NCBI GenBank assembly: GCA_017858515.1
Contig: JAFMBM010000024.1
Span: 1-43,896 of the forward strand
From: Cryomorphaceae bacterium
GTDB taxonomy: Bacteria; Bacteroidota; Bacteroidia; Flavobacteriales; Schleiferiaceae
Reading direction: 5' to 3'
Length of the DNA: 43,896 nt
Shown here: positions 9,117-16,997 of the stretch, piece by piece
Numbering within the stretch: position 1 is the stretch's first letter
Layout: every line of letters starts with the position of its first letter
Made by a program: the position numbers and the translations under genes
Notes under the pieces: model-generated
What the model was told of the DNA's origin: nothing
What the model saw: the letters and a program-made list of their open reading frames with translations, nothing else
Database searches by the model: none

Positions 9117-10111
9117 TGATAGATCTACCTAAAGTTGCCGTCATCGGTGGGGGTAGCTGGGCTACTGCCATTGTAAAAATTCTAACCGAAAATCTCGATT
9201 ATGTTGGATGGTGGATGCGCTCGGAAGAACAAGTGGATTACATAAAGCGCTTTTTTCACAATCCTAGATATTTAACTGGGGTTGAATTGGCCACCGAATG
9301 TATTGATGTAAGCTCTGATTTAGATCACATCGTGCGCGAAGCAGATGTATTGATTTTTGCAACACCCTCTGCTTTTTTAAAGGAAGCACTGAAATCGCTT
9401 ACCTTGCCTTTACACGACAAGATGATCATGAGCGCTATTAAGGGAATTGTTCCAGATGAGCGTTTAATTGTTGGAGAGTTTTTCCATCAATTTTATGGCA
9501 TTCCGATTGAAAATATTGGAGTTATCACGGGTCCTTGTCATGCTGAAGAGGTGGCTTTGGAAAGGCTTTCTTATCTTACCATTGCTTCTCAGAACATCGA
9601 TTTTGCCCAAAGTATGGCCAAGATTATGGAGTGCAAATACATTCGAACAGAGGTGAGCGATGATATTTATGGGACTGAGTATTCTGCTGTTCTCAAAAAC
9701 ATCTATGCAATCGCCGCTGGAATTTGTCATGGTTTGGGATATGGAGATAATTTCCAAGCCGTTTTGGTGAGCAATGCCATTCGCGAAATGAAACGATTCA
9801 TAAAGAAAGTACATCCTATAAAAAGAGACATTAACAACTCTGCCTATTTGGGTGATTTGCTGGTTACGGCCTATTCTCAGTTCAGTAGAAATAGATTGTT
9901 TGGAACCATGATTGGCAAAGGCTACACCATCCGATCGGCTCAGTTGGAGATGAATATGGTTGCCGAAGGATATTATGCCAGTCGTTTGATTCAAAATATT
10001 CAAGAGGAACATAATATCAATATGCCTGTGGCAACAGCTGTAAATCGTATCTTGTTTGATGATAAAAATCCTTCGAAGACCATGCTGAAATTAGCTAAGA
10101 GAATTCGTTAG
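9116..10111 (+). CDS. gpsA: NAD(P)-dependent glycerol-3-phosphate dehydrogenase
   Basis: 331 residues. An N-terminal Rossmann motif GGGSWATA (about 10-17) binds NAD(P). SAIKGI, GPCHAEEVA and LKNIYAIAAGICHGLGYGDN follow in the order of the GpsA family; the Lys of LKN is the catalytic lysine. It reduces dihydroxyacetone phosphate to sn-glycerol-3-phosphate for phospholipid synthesis, in the cytoplasm. Start and stop are tightly packed: one-base overlap with the peptidase gene and a one-base gap to the nitroreductase gene. No other glycerolipid gene is beside it, so the operon looks mixed. Confidence 0.95.
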   Translation: MIDLPKVAVIGGGSWATAIVKILTENLDYVGWWMRSEEQVDYIKRFFHNPRYLTGVELATECIDVSSDLDHIVREADVLIFATPSAFLKEALKSLTLPLHDKMIMSAIKGIVPDERLIVGEFFHQFYGIPIENIGVITGPCHAEEVALERLSYLTIASQNIDFAQSMAKIMECKYIRTEVSDDIYGTEYSAVLKNIYAIAAGICHGLGYGDNFQAVLVSNAIREMKRFIKKVHPIKRDINNSAYLGDLLVTAYSQFSRNRLFGTMIGKGYTIRSAQLEMNMVAEGYYASRLIQNIQEEHNINMPVATAVNRILFDDKNPSKTMLKLAKRIR

Positions 10112-10112
10112 A

Positions 10113-10766
10113 ATGAGTGAAGAACACATTCCATTTATCTTCACAAAAAGCAATTCTTCTGAGGTTGAAGAGAAAGCGATTGCGCTAAGAGATGAAATGT
10201 TAAAAAGGCGAAGCTTGCGGTTCTTTTCTGAGGAGGAAGTAAGCAAGGAAACCATAGAGGCCCTTCTGAAAGTAGCGAGCTCGGCCCCATCGGGTGCTAA
10301 TAAACAGCCATGGACTTTTGTAGCTATTTCAAACCCTGAATTAAAGAAGAGAATTCGTGCGGCGGCAGAAAAAGAAGAGCAAAGCTTTTATGGTGGAAGA
10401 GCTTCTGACACTTGGCTAGCCGATCTGGCGCCCCTAGGAACCGATTGGCAAAAGCCTTTTTTAGAAACGGCTCCGTGGATAGTGGTTGTTTTTAAGAAGA
10501 GCCTTGACTACGATGGCAGCAAGAATTACTATGTTCAAGAATCGGTGGGTATTGCTTGCGGCTTTTTGATAGCAGCAATTCATCAAGCAGGATTGGTTAC
10601 CCTTACACACACTCCAAGCCCTATGAATTTTCTTTCTGAAATCTTAGAAAGACCTGCCAATGAAAAGCCCTATTTATTGCTACCCATAGGGTTTCCAGCA
10701 GCCAATGCCACCGTACCGAATATTAAAAAGAAGGATGCCTCTGAGGTCTTATTCTATTTTGAATAA
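10113..10766 (+). CDS. Nitroreductase-family protein of the iodotyrosine deiodinase (halotyrosine dehalogenase) type
   Basis: 217 residues, an FMN-binding nitroreductase fold with RRSLRFF at 32-38 and SSAPSGANKQPW near 56-67. The middle and C-terminal parts follow animal and bacterial iodotyrosine deiodinase rather than NfsA/NfsB: a lid segment, TAPW, a YY-x-ES-x-GIACG stretch, and a GRPA-like ERPANEK followed by LPIGFP. The three residues that clamp the halotyrosine zwitterion in human IYD (Glu157, Tyr161, Lys182) are present with the same spacing as Glu89, Tyr93 and Lys114. The expected reaction is reductive removal of iodine or bromine from halotyrosine. It follows gpsA by one base and its 3' end overlaps the convergent regulator gene by 13 bases. 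Activity is inferred. Confidence 0.85.
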   Translation: MSEEHIPFIFTKSNSSEVEEKAIALRDEMLKRRSLRFFSEEEVSKETIEALLKVASSAPSGANKQPWTFVAISNPELKKRIRAAAEKEEQSFYGGRASDTWLADLAPLGTDWQKPFLETAPWIVVVFKKSLDYDGSKNYYVQESVGIACGFLIAAIHQAGLVTLTHTPSPMNFLSEILERPANEKPYLLLPIGFPAANATVPNIKKKDASEVLFYFE

Positions 10767-11446
10767 TGCAGTTCTTTTGGCTTGAGGATCTGAAAGCTTT
10801 TTCGGTCAAAACGAACAATTCCACCTTCACGCCACTCGTTTAACAATGTTGTTACAGTTTGTCTACTGGTTCCAATAAGACTGGCAATGTCTTTATGAGT
10901 GAGGTGATTTGAGAAAACCTGCCCTATAGAATCTGCCTCCATGGCATCTCTTTCCAATTCGAGAATGAATTCAGCCAAACGCTGTTTCACATCCTTAAAT
11001 ACAAGCGATTCAACCCTTCTTTGAAGCTTTTTAATTCGGAGTCCAATCAGTTTGTGAATTTTAAAAGCAAACTCTTTATTATCCTTCATTAAGTCGTTAA
11101 TCTCTTCCACCTTAACGGGGCAAATCATAGTGTCTTCTTCCATTGCCTCGGCTACTTCATCTCGTTGAGATTCGCCCAAAATCGCCAATTCACCAAAGAC
11201 CTCTCCTCTTCCCAAGATGTGCCGAATGACCTCTTGACCGTCTTCGTTATAATTTACTAAGCGCACTTTACCATTGGCTATGAGGTACATGGTATTGGCC
11301 ATATCTTCATTAAAGTAGATGGTTTCGCCCTTTTTATAGGACCTGAAATGATTTTCTTTAACAAAACCACCCACTTTGTGTGGACACATCACCTCAAAAA
11401 GGTTGACATCGTGTAAAACCCAAAAGCCTTCTTTGTTCTTCTCCAT
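10754..11446 (-). CDS. Crp/Fnr family transcriptional regulator
   Basis: 230 residues: a cyclic-nucleotide-binding-like beta roll (about 25-145), a long dimer helix, and a winged helix at the C-terminus whose recognition segment reads LTHKDIASLIGTSRQTVTTLL. The phosphate-binding-cassette region FGELAIL...SQRDEV keeps the Glu and an Arg, so ligand binding is possible. There is no Fnr-type N-terminal cysteine cluster; the single early Cys is unlikely to hold Fe-S. It starts two bases after the patatin stop codon, so it is probably co-transcribed with uvrC and the patatin gene. Target genes are unknown; no obvious operator was identified. Confidence 0.9.
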   Translation of the reverse strand: MEKNKEGFWVLHDVNLFEVMCPHKVGGFVKENHFRSYKKGETIYFNEDMANTMYLIANGKVRLVNYNEDGQEVIRHILGRGEVFGELAILGESQRDEVAEAMEEDTMICPVKVEEINDLMKDNKEFAFKIHKLIGLRIKKLQRRVESLVFKDVKQRLAEFILELERDAMEADSIGQVFSNHLTHKDIASLIGTSRQTVTTLLNEWREGGIVRFDRKSFQILKPKELHYSK

Positions 11447-11447
11447 A

Positions 11448-13655
11448 TTAAAACCAAAAGCCTAAATTAACGTAAGTATAAATATTGGCGTGGTTGGTAG
11501 ACCCCATTACGGTTAGTTGCAAGGGACCCAACGGACTTAAATAGGCATAGGATAAGCCATAACCATCGAGTAAAACATCTGAATTAAAGAGCTTGTCGAA
11601 GGTGGCTTCGATAGTGGCGAAGTTTGCTTTGCCGATGAGATAATGATTTCTCAAAAACTGCCAATTATAATCCATTCCAGCAATAATGGTGTTTCTTCCT
11701 ACCAATTCTTGAAAGCGGTATCCAACAAAAGGAACCATATAGTTGATGTAATTCTCCCCCAATCCGCCTAAAAACTGATTGTAGGCATAATCTAAATCAG
11801 GCCCCAAAGTATTCATTAACACCCCTTTTACTTCTAAGGTATGGTTTCTTTTAAGCGGGATGGCTTGGCGGTATCGGAGGTCTAAAACAGAGCTCAGCTC
11901 AAGATCCAAAGTATAGGTTTCAGGCTTGGTAATAACGCGATAGGAGCCGTTGAGCAAAACACCGGTAGTTGGAAAAATAGCTTTATCCAATAGATCGAGC
12001 TTTAATGTTCCAAAGTAATTTAAGTAGTTGTTATTCGACTCGGCGGATAAGCCTGACGAGCGGGTATTGTTGATGTCAATGTTTTCAAGTTGTAGGCCCG
12101 CACTCAACAAAAAGCGATTATAAATGGCCGATTCAACGGCAAATTCACCCGAAAAATCGAGGTAGACTTTCTCATCGGCTAAATCTTGATTTACATAAAT
12201 TTTCGATTTGAAGCGATGCGATCGGAAGGAAAGCCGCACGGTTGGAATGAATTCTCGATCAAAAGTATACGAAGCCCAAAAGCGAGGATTTACGCCTACC
12301 GCGGCATCTAGTGAAAGCTTGGAGTTTTTTAACAGTAGATTTCTATGGGTGTAGTTGAGCAATACGGCAGTCTGAAAATCATCGTCGTAGTGAATTCCCA
12401 AACGAATGTGAGTTAGATAGTTGAGCTCATCTAGTCGCAGATTTAGGCTGTATGAATTGGAGTCTATTGGTAGGAGAGAATAATCTACTGTTCGAAACAA
12501 CTGACTTCCCCAAATACGATCTACACCCCTTTTTATATCCTCTAAACTCACCCGACTTCCTTCTTCTATACCGAGTTTGCTTTTTAAATAGTTGTGGGAA
12601 GACAAATCGGATTTTGGCAAAACAATTTTGCCAATAAGAATGGTGTCACTACTTGCTTGCATGGGTTTGGAGGTAGCAGCCGAAAGGCCTTTTAATCGAG
12701 CCAACTCTTTAATTCTAGGTCTGTATTTTTCGGCAGCTCGATAGCCTTGACGTATTATGGAGTCCATCAATTCGAAGGAGCTGATTCCAGCCCCAGGTAC
12801 TTCTGTGCGAACTAGAAAATCAGCCTTGGCTGTGTCGCTCCTATAGTTTTCTGCATTTACAAAACTGCTCAACTGCTCCATAATACGAAGAACAGAATTC
12901 AAATCCTCTCGAGTGTACAAAATGGTTTGCACATCACTTCCAATAAGCACATCCATTCCTTTCCCATCTAAAAGAAAAAAGGGGAGGTTTGAAACCAATC
13001 CTCCATCTACTAAAACCTTGTTATCTATCTCATGGGGACTAAAAAGGGTTGGGAAAGAGCTTGTGGCGCGGAGAACATCGGGCAGATAGCCTTTGTCTAA
13101 AACCACTCCTTCTCCTGTTTCCAAGTTGGTTGCAATACAGATAAAAGGAATTTGCAGTTGAGATAAATCCGTTACATCATGAAAGCCTACAGAAAGCCGA
13201 TCGAGTTCATTTAGAATATGGTGGCCGTAGTTTATGCCATCGGGTAAAAGTATTTTTCCTTTGGAAATAGGGAAGCTCAGGGCGTAGCGATCTTCGGTTT
13301 GTTTGTCGAGAAAGGAGAGGCTTCTGCGGGGTCGGTCATTGGTCATCACGTCTGCCCAATGAATCTGGTACATTTTCAATTGAATCTCGGTAGCCGAGTA
13401 GCCCATGGCATACATCGCACCTAAAACTGCCCCCATACTTGTTCCAGCGATATAGTCGGGCTGTAAGCCCTCTTCATCCATTATCCTCAATAGGCCAAGG
13501 TGAGCCATGGCTTTTGCTCCACCACCACTGAGGACAAGGCCCACCTTCAAATTGGAAGACTGAAGGGTAGAATCGATTTGAGCGAAAGTGTTAAAGCCAA
13601 AAAGAATCAGCGTAACGAGGCCAAAAAAACACTTACTTCTTTTCTGCTTTAGCAT
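11448..13655 (-). CDS. Patatin-like phospholipase fused to outer-membrane beta-barrel (PlpD/RssA-like)
   Basis: 735 residues from ATG at 13655; a GTG 16 codons upstream would push further into uvrC and spoil the signal peptide. Signal peptide 1-26. Patatin domain (about 35-300): oxyanion loop SGGGAKAMAH (about 43-52), nucleophile Ser73 in GTSMG, catalytic Asp217 in VDGG. A POTRA-like section (about 310-400) with ILIGKIVLPKS precedes a 16-strand-type beta-barrel (about 405-735) that ends in an aromatic residue (LGFWF). This is the layout of type Vd autotransporter PlpD, so the protein is a predicted lipase displayed at or released from the outer membrane. It overlaps the uvrC end by 23 bases. 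Confidence 0.9.
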   Translation of the reverse strand: MLKQKRSKCFFGLVTLILFGFNTFAQIDSTLQSSNLKVGLVLSGGGAKAMAHLGLLRIMDEEGLQPDYIAGTSMGAVLGAMYAMGYSATEIQLKMYQIHWADVMTNDRPRRSLSFLDKQTEDRYALSFPISKGKILLPDGINYGHHILNELDRLSVGFHDVTDLSQLQIPFICIATNLETGEGVVLDKGYLPDVLRATSSFPTLFSPHEIDNKVLVDGGLVSNLPFFLLDGKGMDVLIGSDVQTILYTREDLNSVLRIMEQLSSFVNAENYRSDTAKADFLVRTEVPGAGISSFELMDSIIRQGYRAAEKYRPRIKELARLKGLSAATSKPMQASSDTILIGKIVLPKSDLSSHNYLKSKLGIEEGSRVSLEDIKRGVDRIWGSQLFRTVDYSLLPIDSNSYSLNLRLDELNYLTHIRLGIHYDDDFQTAVLLNYTHRNLLLKNSKLSLDAAVGVNPRFWASYTFDREFIPTVRLSFRSHRFKSKIYVNQDLADEKVYLDFSGEFAVESAIYNRFLLSAGLQLENIDINNTRSSGLSAESNNNYLNYFGTLKLDLLDKAIFPTTGVLLNGSYRVITKPETYTLDLELSSVLDLRYRQAIPLKRNHTLEVKGVLMNTLGPDLDYAYNQFLGGLGENYINYMVPFVGYRFQELVGRNTIIAGMDYNWQFLRNHYLIGKANFATIEATFDKLFNSDVLLDGYGLSYAYLSPLGPLQLTVMGSTNHANIYTYVNLGFWF

Positions 13656-15441
13656 TAAAATAATTCTTAATCCTCTGAGCTTTAGATTGTCCAACCCACT
13701 CACTTAATTCCTCTAATGTAGCAGTTTCCAATCGCTTAATACTTTTGAATTGTGTTAAAAGTTTTTCAGCGGTAGAAGGACCAATGCCCTCTATTTCTTC
13801 GAGCTCATTGCTTAATGTGTTTTTATCTCTTTTATTGCGGTGATGAGTAATTCCGAATCGATGTGCCTCGTTTCTAAGCTGTTGAAGCACCTTTAATGTT
13901 TCAGACCTTTTATCGAGATAAAGGGGGATGGAATCTCCAGGGAAAAAGAGTTCTTCTAAGCGTTTGGCGATACCTAGAACCGCAATCTGTCCTTCCAATC
14001 CAAGTTTTCGAATGCTTTTCATAGCGGCAGAAAGTTGGCCCTTTCCCCCATCGATAAGCACGAGTTCTGGCAGTGGGGCATTTTCGTCTAAGAGTCGCCT
14101 ATAACGACGAAAAACCACCTCTTCCATAGTAGCAAAATCATCGGGGCCCTCCACCGTTTTTACATTGAAATGACGGTATTCTGATTTTGCAGGTCTTCCA
14201 TCCTTAAAAACCACGCATGCAGAAACAGCATCGCTGCCCTGAAAATTCGAATTGTCGAAACACTCAATATGTCTTGGCTCCGATTTGAGTCGAAGGTCGA
14301 GCTTCATCTGCTCCATTATCCTATTGGTATGCCTATCGGGATCGGTTAGCTGAACATTTTTCAGTTTTTCTAGCCGGAAGTAGCGGGCATTCTTGAGGCT
14401 GAGGTCTACCAAGCGCTTCTTATCTCCTCTTTGTGGCACATGGATTTGAATGCCGTCTAGGGCCAAATCACAATCGTGACTCAATAGAATTTCTTTAGAC
14501 TCAGAGCCAAACCGCAATCGCAACTCAGGAATGGCAATACGAAGAAGTTCTTCTTCCGATTCCTCCAGCTTTCTCTTGAACTCAATGGTGTGAGAGCGAA
14601 GAATGGCTCCGTCTACAACCAAAAAATAATTTACATAGCCATAGGTGGCATCCGTCATGGCTGAAAAGACATCCACATTGGTAATACTAGGACTAACCAC
14701 GGTGCTCTTCGATTGGTATTGATCTAGAAGACCTGCCTTTTCTTTCAGAGCTTGAGCCTCTTCAAATTGCAGCAACTCGGCAGCGCTTTGCATCTTTTCT
14801 AAAAGCAACTTTTTCACCGAACTAAGGCGGCCTGTTATAATTTCTCGGGCAAGAAGGACTTCGTAATTATATTCTTCCTCAGACTGTAAGCCTTCGCAAG
14901 GGCCCAGACAATTGCCTAAATGGAATTCGAGACAGCGTTGAAATTTTCCATTTTGTATAGACTCTTCCTTCAAGTTCAAAGAGCAAGTGCGCAAAGGGTG
15001 GATTTGTCGAATCAACTCCAACACTGCTTTCATAACCTTTACAGAAGGGTAAGGACCAAAGTATTCAGAGCCGTCGTTCCATTTTTGACGGGTATAAAAA
15101 ATACGGGGGAAGCGCTCTTTTTTAATAACAATCCAAGGGTAGGTTTTATCGTCCTTAAGGTTGATGTTATACTTCGGCTGATGTTCTTTGATCAGTGAAT
15201 TTTCGAGTAGCAGAGCATCTAACTCGGTTTCGGTGACTATAATGCGAATGTCGACCACTTTGCGAACGAGGCTTTCTAGTCGAAAATTTTGGAGATTTTT
15301 ATTGAAATAAGAGGCAACTCTTTTCTTGAGGTCCTTGGCTTTTCCGATATAGAGAATTTTTCCATCCTTATCGATATGCTGATAGATGCCTGGTTTGTTG
15401 GGCAAACTCTTAAGAATGGTAGCGATAGTTTCGGAAGACAT
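13633..15441 (-). CDS. uvrC: Excinuclease ABC subunit C
   Basis: 602 residues, usual UvrC length. GIY-YIG nuclease at the N-terminus (GIYQHIDKDG, LYIGKAKDL; about 18-45), a UVR motif near 205-240, the RNase H-like second nuclease in the middle (ECFDNSNFQG about 395 and an LVLIDGGKGQLSA stretch), and a helix-hairpin-helix end (EEIEGIGPSTAEKLL). It makes both incisions in nucleotide excision repair with UvrAB. Start ATG at 15441. Its 3' end overlaps the patatin-barrel gene, making an odd operon of DNA repair, lipase and regulator. Confidence 0.96.
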   Translation of the reverse strand: MSSETIATILKSLPNKPGIYQHIDKDGKILYIGKAKDLKKRVASYFNKNLQNFRLESLVRKVVDIRIIVTETELDALLLENSLIKEHQPKYNINLKDDKTYPWIVIKKERFPRIFYTRQKWNDGSEYFGPYPSVKVMKAVLELIRQIHPLRTCSLNLKEESIQNGKFQRCLEFHLGNCLGPCEGLQSEEEYNYEVLLAREIITGRLSSVKKLLLEKMQSAAELLQFEEAQALKEKAGLLDQYQSKSTVVSPSITNVDVFSAMTDATYGYVNYFLVVDGAILRSHTIEFKRKLEESEEELLRIAIPELRLRFGSESKEILLSHDCDLALDGIQIHVPQRGDKKRLVDLSLKNARYFRLEKLKNVQLTDPDRHTNRIMEQMKLDLRLKSEPRHIECFDNSNFQGSDAVSACVVFKDGRPAKSEYRHFNVKTVEGPDDFATMEEVVFRRYRRLLDENAPLPELVLIDGGKGQLSAAMKSIRKLGLEGQIAVLGIAKRLEELFFPGDSIPLYLDKRSETLKVLQQLRNEAHRFGITHHRNKRDKNTLSNELEEIEGIGPSTAEKLLTQFKSIKRLETATLEELSEWVGQSKAQRIKNYFNAKAEKK

Positions 15442-15446
15442 AGATA

Positions 15447-15454
15447 CAAAGGTA
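15447..15454 (-). promoter_or_regulatory. Possible -7 element just before uvrC
   Basis: TACCTTTG on the minus strand matches TAnnTTTG but ends only 5 bases before the uvrC ATG, leaving little or no leader. No -33 TTG is seen at a good distance. It is either a leaderless-type promoter or a chance match. Confidence 0.35.
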
Positions 15455-15521
15455 ATGTAGCGAATTTAGCGATGGCTGAATTCAATCAGAGTACGTTCCT
15501 TTGCGGTAAGAAATTGAACGA

Positions 15522-16790
15522 ATGAAAGTATTGTTATTGGGGAGTGGCGGAAGAGAGCACGCATTGGCAGAAAAACTGGTTCAAAGCAGTTTATGCACCC
15601 AGTTATTTGTAGCGCCAGGAAATCCAGGTACCCGCAGCATAGCTACAAATGTTCCATTAGATATATTAAATGCCGATGAACTCGCTCTTTTTATTAGGGA
15701 GAATCAGATCGCGTTGGTATTGGTAGGACCAGAGCAAGCCTTGGTAGAGGGTATGTATGAGCAATTGCAAGAAAGATCGGCTTTAGACGGATGTATTTAC
15801 TTCGGCCCAGGTAAAGTTGGAGCTCAACTAGAAGGCAGTAAAGATTTCGCGAAGCAATTTATGCAGCGGCATTCTATTCCCACCGCGAAGTATAAAACCT
15901 TCCAAGCAAATCAGTTAGAAGAGGCGAAAAGCTATTTGGAGGCCACGGCGGGTCCTTATGTTTTGAAGGCGGATGGATTGGCTGCAGGAAAGGGAGTAAT
16001 TATCACGGAATCGCGGCAAGAAGCAATAAGAGAGATTGAAGAGTTATTGGGAGGCAAGTTCGGAGCGGCCTCTACAACCGTGGTAATTGAAGAGTTTTTA
16101 TCGGGTATAGAATTCAGTGTATTTGTAGCCACCAACGGCAAAGACTATGCAATTTTACCAGAAGCCAAAGATTACAAGCGTATTGGAGAAGGAGATACGG
16201 GATTAAACACGGGAGGAATGGGAAGTATTTCGCCGGTTCCTTTTTTAAACGAAAGCTTGCGACAAAAGGTACTTATTGAGGTGGTTGAACCCACCCTGAA
16301 GGGGCTGCAACTGGAAGGAATTGAATATACGGGATTCCTTTTTCTAGGATTGATTCTTGTAGAAGGCGAAGTATTTGTTATTGAGTACAATGTGCGCATG
16401 GGCGATCCGGAGACTCAATCGGTAATGAGTAGAATTGATTCGGACTTTTTAGAGCTTTTGGTTGCCTTGGGGAAGGGAGAAAAGCTGCCTGAATTGAGGA
16501 TCAAAGAGGAGAGTGCCGCTACGGTGGTTTTGGTTTCAGAGGGCTACCCTGGGTCTTACCCAAAGGGAAGAGCGATAAGCGGACTGGAAGGAATAGAAAG
16601 GGCGCACATCTATCATGCAGGAACCACAGAAGAGGAAGGGCAATTACGCACTTCGGGTGGAAGAGTAATAGCAGTTACTGCCCTTGGTAAAAGTGCTAGC
16701 GAAGCATTGACTTTTGCGAACGAGGCCGCAGGCCGAGTTCAATTTGAAGGCAAGTACTTCCGAAAGGATATTGGAAAGGATCTTTTATAA
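15522..16790 (+). CDS. purD: Phosphoribosylamine-glycine ligase (GAR synthetase)
   Basis: 422 residues. N-terminal GSGGREHALA (7-16) and APGNPGT are PurD hallmarks; an ATP-grasp domain follows (KADGLAAGKGV near 149, the EEFLSGIEFSV segment, YNVRMGDPETQ near 292). It joins glycine to phosphoribosylamine with ATP in the second step of purine synthesis. ATG at 15522, single gene on its strand; the downstream DUF6341-like gene is convergent with only 3 bases between stops, with no hairpin seen between them. Confidence 0.97.
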   Translation: MKVLLLGSGGREHALAEKLVQSSLCTQLFVAPGNPGTRSIATNVPLDILNADELALFIRENQIALVLVGPEQALVEGMYEQLQERSALDGCIYFGPGKVGAQLEGSKDFAKQFMQRHSIPTAKYKTFQANQLEEAKSYLEATAGPYVLKADGLAAGKGVIITESRQEAIREIEELLGGKFGAASTTVVIEEFLSGIEFSVFVATNGKDYAILPEAKDYKRIGEGDTGLNTGGMGSISPVPFLNESLRQKVLIEVVEPTLKGLQLEGIEYTGFLFLGLILVEGEVFVIEYNVRMGDPETQSVMSRIDSDFLELLVALGKGEKLPELRIKEESAATVVLVSEGYPGSYPKGRAISGLEGIERAHIYHAGTTEEEGQLRTSGGRVIAVTALGKSASEALTFANEAAGRVQFEGKYFRKDIGKDLL

Positions 16791-16793
16791 AAA

Positions 16794-16958
16794 TTACAAC
16801 TCTCCCGCACGGCTGTGCTTTTTCATTTGACTAAGCCAATAGAGAAAATACCCAGTAATGACAGCAATAAACAGAAAGTTTGGAAGATTGCCCAAAGCTG
16901 GAAGAAGCTTAAAAGTCCAAACGAAAAAGTCGCCCAAACTATAAAACAGATCGTTCAT
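16794..16958 (-). CDS. Small membrane protein, probable DUF6341 family
   Basis: 54 residues from ATG 16958 (a GTG seven codons upstream is less likely because a -7 promoter element overlaps it). It has an amphipathic N-terminus (NDLFYSLGDFFVW), one clear transmembrane helix (about 25-43, FLFIAVITGYFLYWL) and a basic tail (MKKHSR). This matches the small Bacteroidetes protein found next to purD that is sometimes wrongly labelled uracil phosphoribosyltransferase. Function unknown. Convergent with purD and divergent from the DUF6427-like gene, the usual Flavobacteriia neighbours. Recognition rests on size, sequence pattern and position. Confidence 0.65.
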   Translation of the reverse strand: MNDLFYSLGDFFVWTFKLLPALGNLPNFLFIAVITGYFLYWLSQMKKHSRAGEL

Positions 16959-16978
16959 GGAAGTAAAATTAATGGGCA

Positions 16979-16986
16979 CAAAGGTA
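16979..16986 (-). promoter_or_regulatory. -7 element for the small DUF6341-like gene
   Basis: TACCTTTG on the minus strand is a full TAnnTTTG match and ends 20 bases before ATG 16958. This supports the ATG rather than the GTG at 16979, which lies inside the element. Confidence 0.5.
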
Positions 16987-16997
16987 TTTAAATCTAT

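Noticed and set aside
9464-10012. 182-residue open frame antisense to gpsA
   Set aside because: It lies fully inside gpsA on the other strand and has no recognisable motif; gpsA is certain.
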